Part shown: piece by piece, positions 59,640 to 64,000 of the stretch
Layout of the letters: each line of letters opens with the position of its first letter
Position numbering within the stretch: the first letter of the stretch is position 1
Source: Siderastrea radians
Taxonomy: Eukaryota > Cnidaria > Anthozoa > Scleractinia > Rhizangiidae
Length of the DNA stretch: 64,000 bases
Direction: 5' to 3'
Assembly: GCA_964017195.1 (NCBI GenBank)
Contig: OZ024888.1
Coordinates: 10,983,701 to 11,047,700 of the forward strand
Position numbers and translations under genes: made by a program
The notes under the pieces: generated by a model
What the model was told of the DNA's origin: nothing
What the model saw: the letters and a program-made list of their open reading frames with translations, nothing else
Databases searched by the model: none

Positions 59640-60620
59640 AAGTTTATTACAAGTGCTTCGAAGCTCCCCAAATCCTTTCTTTCAGATAATCCCAGTAAAA
59701 TGCCGGTCAAATGCCAGTATAAATTCTTGACCAGACTAATAGTGGCAGTTCATGTTATTTGTTAACATCCGAACGCGATGAAGATAACCCAATTACATTT
59801 GTTGTTGTAAATTAGCGCCGTTTCAAGTTCATTCAAGCAAACAGCCAATAATCCAAGGAGATTTGACAAGCCTTGACAGTTAATGACAGGATATGGAAAC
59901 ATTGCAAACACCAAGCAAGACGGCTCGTGAGTAAAATATGTGTTCAGTTTGATGCCCCTCCCCCCCCCCCCCCCAAAAAAAAATAATAATCAAGCTGTGC
60001 TCAGCCTCTAGAATGACCTTTCGAGCTTTGCTTTACAGCGCAGATCCCCAAAATATTGGAGGACAATTCGGAATACTTACGAGCTTTTTGAGAAACACGT
60101 TTCGAAAGCGAACGAGCCAAAAAAAGCCCCGAATTATATTTCAGACCGAAAAGTTTCAGGACTAGTTTTGAGAAACGAACACCAGTTTATTCCTTGGTGG
60201 CTCCGCTTTTAGGCTTGGCTAAATCTATATATTAACATTGATTTTTGTTTGCAGTTGCAATAACAGTGGTCTTATCAAACATGGAAGCAAACCACATCTC
60301 AGAGTTGGAAAAATGTAATTTGTATGTAGATATTTGGTTGCCGCAATAACAAACATCCCGTGGTTCTACTAGCTTCTATTCTAAGTGGAAAGTAATCAAG
60401 CAAAATAAAAATTATTAAATAACAAATAAATACATGGTTATGAATTATGAGCAGCCGTTGATAATTTTTAGCACACAAAGTCAATATTAAATCATTTAAT
60501 TGAGTTGACTTCGCAAAATTCAAGCAAAAAGAATCTCTGATACCAAAGTTTTATTTTCGATATCACCTATCTTACCTTTCATTCAGTGTGATATATAACT
60601 CCCCTGTTACCATCTACAAC
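59640..60620. other. No gene recognised; promoter side of the last GRL copy
   Basis: A poly-C/poly-A tract near 59960 and AT-rich sequence. Nothing else supported. Confidence 0.4.
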
Positions 60621-62190
60621 GATGGCTCAAGTTCAGAACTTACAAATTGAAGAACGTTACAGCGAAGCTTCCATGGAAAATGAAATTGGTCCCCAAGACT
60701 CCAACAGAAACAGTGTTGCCAGGGAAAAACACAACCTTCTTTGCAGAGAATTATCATGTAAGCTTCGTTCAATCTTGAGGCTTATGGAAATAACTGGAAA
60801 CTACTCTGGCGATATTTCGTTGAACGAGCTGTCACAAGAGAATTCGTCAAACTTCGTTTCTCGTTTATATTGTGGAGTAGTGCTACTGGGTCAATAAATT
60901 CTTGTTGTACAGGCTCTCATTAGCATTTTCGTCGAAGGTCTTGCTGAAATAGAGAAGTTTTACTTTTTACTGATGTTTTTCATCTGGTAGTTAATGTGCG
61001 CTGCACATAGCACCGCGGTAGCCTTTCTTATTTTGCCAAACAGCCCAAAGATTTTCACGGTTTGTTAACAGTTTAACCAGAGCTGCATATGTTTTCAATG
61101 GGATTACAAAGCGAACTGTGAATAAACTTGTGGCTTTATTTTGTTGCTTCGTTGCTTTCAACTCAACTTGTCTTCTCCTACTAGATGTTTACCATCAAAC
61201 TTAGTTGCGCGCTTTCGATGGAATGGGTTACTTCCATATCGCATAATTCACTTGATGTTTGCTACGTTTGACGGATTCGCACTTGTATTACCATTTCTGC
61301 TGTTTTGTGTCTCGTGCGTTTTTGTGTCTGAAATGTTTTATACATTGCACAAGAAAATCTTAACAGAGAATCCTCACCATCTCAACATAGGATCACTGAG
61401 ACAAGAACATGAAAAACTACGTGAAACAGTTGCTCTGGCAGACAAGTTGTTTTTACCTTTCCTGTTTATGGTAGTTTGATGTAACATTCCTCTGACATGC
61501 GTCAATTTTCATCAGGCGATAAGATCCACCTCTTCCAGTACAGAAAACATCGCGTTTGTCGTTTCTGTTTTGTATTGGTTTATTGGCAAGACAGTGCAAC
61601 TACCTATTGCCATGGTGTTTGGAACAAGACTGAGTCAAGGAAAAGGTAAAATTTTTCGTCTTTTAGATTTTTGGCAACCAAACTTGGTTGGGTGGTTTAG
61701 CGGACCATAAAATGGATCACTTCCAAACTGCGCAATGGTTAAGGGATTCTGAAATCAAAAATTTTTAGCAGAGTAGTCAAAGGCATTCATATTGCCCAGG
61801 ACGTTGTTCTGAAAAAAAAAATGAAGTAGGGTACTGCCTGTTGTTTGTTTTGTTTCGATTTTAAAGTTCTCTTAAGCAATTAAACTTAAAGAAATTAAAA
61901 GGGAAATAATTTTACAATAAGGAAGGAAAAAAAAACCATGACAAGTGATTTGTTTCTAGATTCACAGTTTCTATGACAACCTACACAAGATTGGTGTTTC
62001 TGACTCTAAAGAGCATTTGGAGGTAGGTTTGTTTTGTTTCTTTCTTTATTATTTCAGGTGCATTGCTTTGTTTGATATCAATAGCAATTAGCCTCCGACA
62101 GAGGAAACAAATAATGATTGACAACTGTTATCAACAGTAAAAAAATGCATATGTACTCACTTTTCAACAACAAACGAAAACGTTTTCCTA

Positions 62191-62367
62191 TAGAGCGTTT
62201 TCATATGACGTCACGGCGGCCATATTGGTGTACCAAAAACAATGAAACGGCGGCCATATTGGTGAACCAAGCCAATCCTGTGGGAGTTGAAGTCCTTTCT
62301 TACGTAAATACTTCCTTTTGTTCCAATAGATTTACATAGTGCTAGTCACGTGAGTGAAAACGCTCTA
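62191..62367. mobile_element. 177-bp TA-flanked MITE in GRL intron 2
   Basis: Ends TAGAGCGTTTTCA and TGAAAACGCTCTA are exact complements. TGACGTCAC on the left faces GTCACGTGA on the right. GGCGGCCATATTGGTG occurs twice inside as a direct repeat. No gene. Confidence 0.72.
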
Positions 62368-62384
62368 TTGGGAAGGTAATATAT

Positions 62385-62712
62385 AGAGGACATTATATGG
62401 CGGCGCGAAGATATGAATTTTATTTTTGAGTGGTAAAAACAATATTTTGAGAAGGAGAGCAGCAAGTGAGTAAAATTTTGTTTTTTACCACGAGAAAATG
62501 CGATTCATATCTTCAAGCCGCCGTGTAATTTTCTTTTTATTATATATGCAAGAGTATTTTTGCACAAACAACGGTGTAAAAGCGGGAAATGACGTCGCAA
62601 ATATCCTCACCAGTGAGGATATGGAAAATACGCCGTTTGAGTCTCGGATGTAGTTTCGTATGAACTTAAAGAGTGGTCTATTTTCCACTAAAACACTCTT
62701 GTCTATATAACA
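62385..62712. mobile_element. Foldback element in GRL intron 2
   Basis: GGCGGCGCGAAGATATGAAT with GTGGTAAAAACAA on the left pairs with TTGTTTTTTACCAC and ATTCATATCTTC...GCCGCC on the right (62399-62524). The minus-strand apex reads CTCACTTGCTGCTCTC, which resembles a decayed form of the H1-H4 apex (TGC loop, TC). Outer limits TATATAGA and TCTATATA are tentative. Confidence 0.6.
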
Positions 62713-63069
62713 AGGTACGGGTAGGAAACTTAGCTTGATATATTTTGTCTTTTAGGTTTTGCAGTTTCTCATGCATCTTCGTGGAGAACCGATAGGATTG
62801 TTAGTAGGGTGGCTGGCTGTGGTCGACAAGTCTCTCGCACTCTCGGTAAGTAAGAAAAAAAAGTATTGCTTATTACATTTTACCCTCGAATGTACAAGCT
62901 AAGTTATACCCCCATCAAAGTACAAGGGGAAGGGGAGGTGGGTATGACCCCCCTTGGTATTTTGTTTAGTTACAATATTTTGAAAAGATTTTACTTTTAG
63001 TAAAAAGCCTGTACGTGTTATGTGCTCTACAAGAAGAACTTTATATTATGGGTAATGGTGCTGCCATAC

Positions 63070-63218
63070 TTGTCCAATACTCCGACAAATTTATGCATAG
63101 CATTGTTAAATTTCTTATTGTTTTGCTTCATTTTTTATTGTTATGCTTTTGTACAGTATTGTTATGTGAAATGAATACATTACAATGCCATGCATAAATT
63201 TGTCGGAGTATTGGACAA
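63070..63218. mobile_element. ~150-bp hairpin MITE in GRL intron 3
   Basis: Arms of about 37 bases: TTGTCCAATACTCCGACAAA, TTTATGCATAGCATTGT on the left and the near-exact complement on the right, with one mismatch. The loop is about 75 bases and AT-rich. Confidence 0.8.
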
Positions 63219-63613
63219 CCCTCGGCGCTGCTGGGAGCCAGTCACATCATCCAAAATGGCAGCCAATCACAGAACAAAGGTGAAAAACACGCATTTGTAT
63301 TAAAAAATGGCTTGACCACATGCTAGTTATGACGTCATCTTTCATACTCATAGCAACTGATTCTCACCAATCTTATGCCAAAATGTGTCTAAGGGATACA
63401 CGTACAACTAGTGAAAACGGCAGGTGCTGATAAAGAAAAATCCTCTTAAAAGATTCAAGAAAAGCCTTATGGGGGGCCATGCATCCCCCGCCCCCTTGTA
63501 CGCCCTTGGGTTAAATATGTAATAATTTATCTGACAAATTGTCTTTATCTCTGTTTCAGCTCGTGGGAATAATTATTTGATACTTTGCGGTGCTGGTAAC
63601 TTTACCAATGTGA

Positions 63614-64000
63614 AATGATAAAACAAGATAGGTGGATAATTGCTCGTTAAGCAAGATTATAGTGGAAGATGTATTTTGGTTGTATTTCAGTTTGTACGCT
63701 ATCAAACCGTTTCAGAACCCTTTGAAACGGATGCCAGTTAGATTAAAAAGTTTGTTATTTTTGTCTTCTTCTTTTTTTCTGAGTTAATCGAGGTGTAATA
63801 AGCAGCTTGGCATATTTAATCAATGTTTTAAACAATACAGCTACTTTTGTTTCAAACTTATTTTCATGCGATACGTTAACTGCAGTTTTCAACAGCAAGC
63901 ACTAATTTAAGGAAGCTCAAAGCAAAAACGCGTTCAGTTTTGAAGCAGAAATAGTCCTTGTAGATAACAAAAATTACACTATCATTGTTAGTTGTTGTAT
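63614..64000. other. No gene recognised
   Basis: 3' flank of the last GRL copy; AT-rich, no open frame or repeat identified. Confidence 0.4.

Larger units (their letters stand above)
60622..63613 (+). pseudogene. GRL chemoreceptor-like pseudogene with complete four-exon layout
   Basis: Exon 1 (60622-61645) starts MAQVQNLQIEER and includes LRLMEITGNYSGDISL, a stop after VVLLGQ, decayed membrane segments, then RIIHLMFATFDGFALVLPFL, GSLRQEHEKLRETVALADKL, CVNFHQA and FGTRLSQ, with several stops and frame changes. Exon 2 is 61960-62022 (IHSFYDNLHKIGVSDSKEHL, 21 codons). Exon 3 is 62756-62845 (FLMHLRGEPIGLLVGWLAV, then VDKSLALS, 30 codons). Exon 4 is 63560-63613 (LVGIII, stop, YFAVLVTLPM). Exons 2-4 have good AG/GT borders and are all phase 0. 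Three phase-0 introns before a last exon with TYhhhhhQF are the known signature of insect gustatory and odorant receptors and their animal relatives. Here the stop codon (63578) sits where T of TY is expected, followed by YFAVLV. Paralogous to the copies at 2433, 13869 and 53859. Confidence 0.8.

Noticed and set aside
1..64000. CRISPR array, operons or other prokaryotic systems
   Set aside because: Introns, repeat content and gene families are animal. No array of equal spacers exists; the regular repeats are minisatellites.

Overview
The window looks like nuclear DNA of an anthozoan cnidarian, most likely a stony coral. It has intron-containing genes with GT-AG splice sites, AT-rich intergenic DNA, many MITEs and foldback repeats, a cluster related to the gustatory-receptor-like (GRL) arm of the insect chemoreceptor superfamily, a class A GPCR pair, and a secreted PAN/Cys-rich/fibrinogen-like gene of a type common in corals. 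Genus and species cannot be fixed from the sequence alone.

Layout. 0-9 kb: two head-to-head GRL genes. The minus-strand one is cut by the window edge and its visible part is intact. The plus-strand one is decayed and carries a 4.4-kb TTAA-flanked transposon in its second intron. 10.6-13.4 kb: two copies of a dispersed repeat plus foldback hairpins. 13.9-27.6 kb: a third GRL gene whose first exon is split by a 12.7-kb CACTA-like element. The element has CACTGG termini, a TAA target duplication, subterminal repeats and nested insertions, minisatellites and palindromes. 28-37 kb: SINE-like fragments and a five-exon PAN/fibrinogen-like pseudogene. 40.9-48.5 kb: two tandem, separately broken class A GPCR copies with duplicated flanks. 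49-54 kb: MITEs and a fourth GRL gene on the minus strand. 57.9-58.3 kb: a non-LTR retrotransposon remnant. 59 kb: a ~210-bp tandem repeat. 60.6-63.6 kb: a fifth, decayed GRL gene with the complete four-exon layout. Its last three introns are all phase 0 and its last exon carries a TYhhhhhQF-like sequence.

Biologically this is a chemoreceptor-like cluster in advanced decay, invaded by DNA transposons. The least ordinary signal is a set of foldback hairpins with mostly different arms but a shared apex. That apex is a small GC-rich stem with a TAC or TGC loop, sitting above an internal mismatch in which a pyrimidine dinucleotide (usually TC) faces TC, kept even though the arms have stayed complementary.

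All exon joins, frameshifts and family names were read by eye. No database search or alignment program was used.
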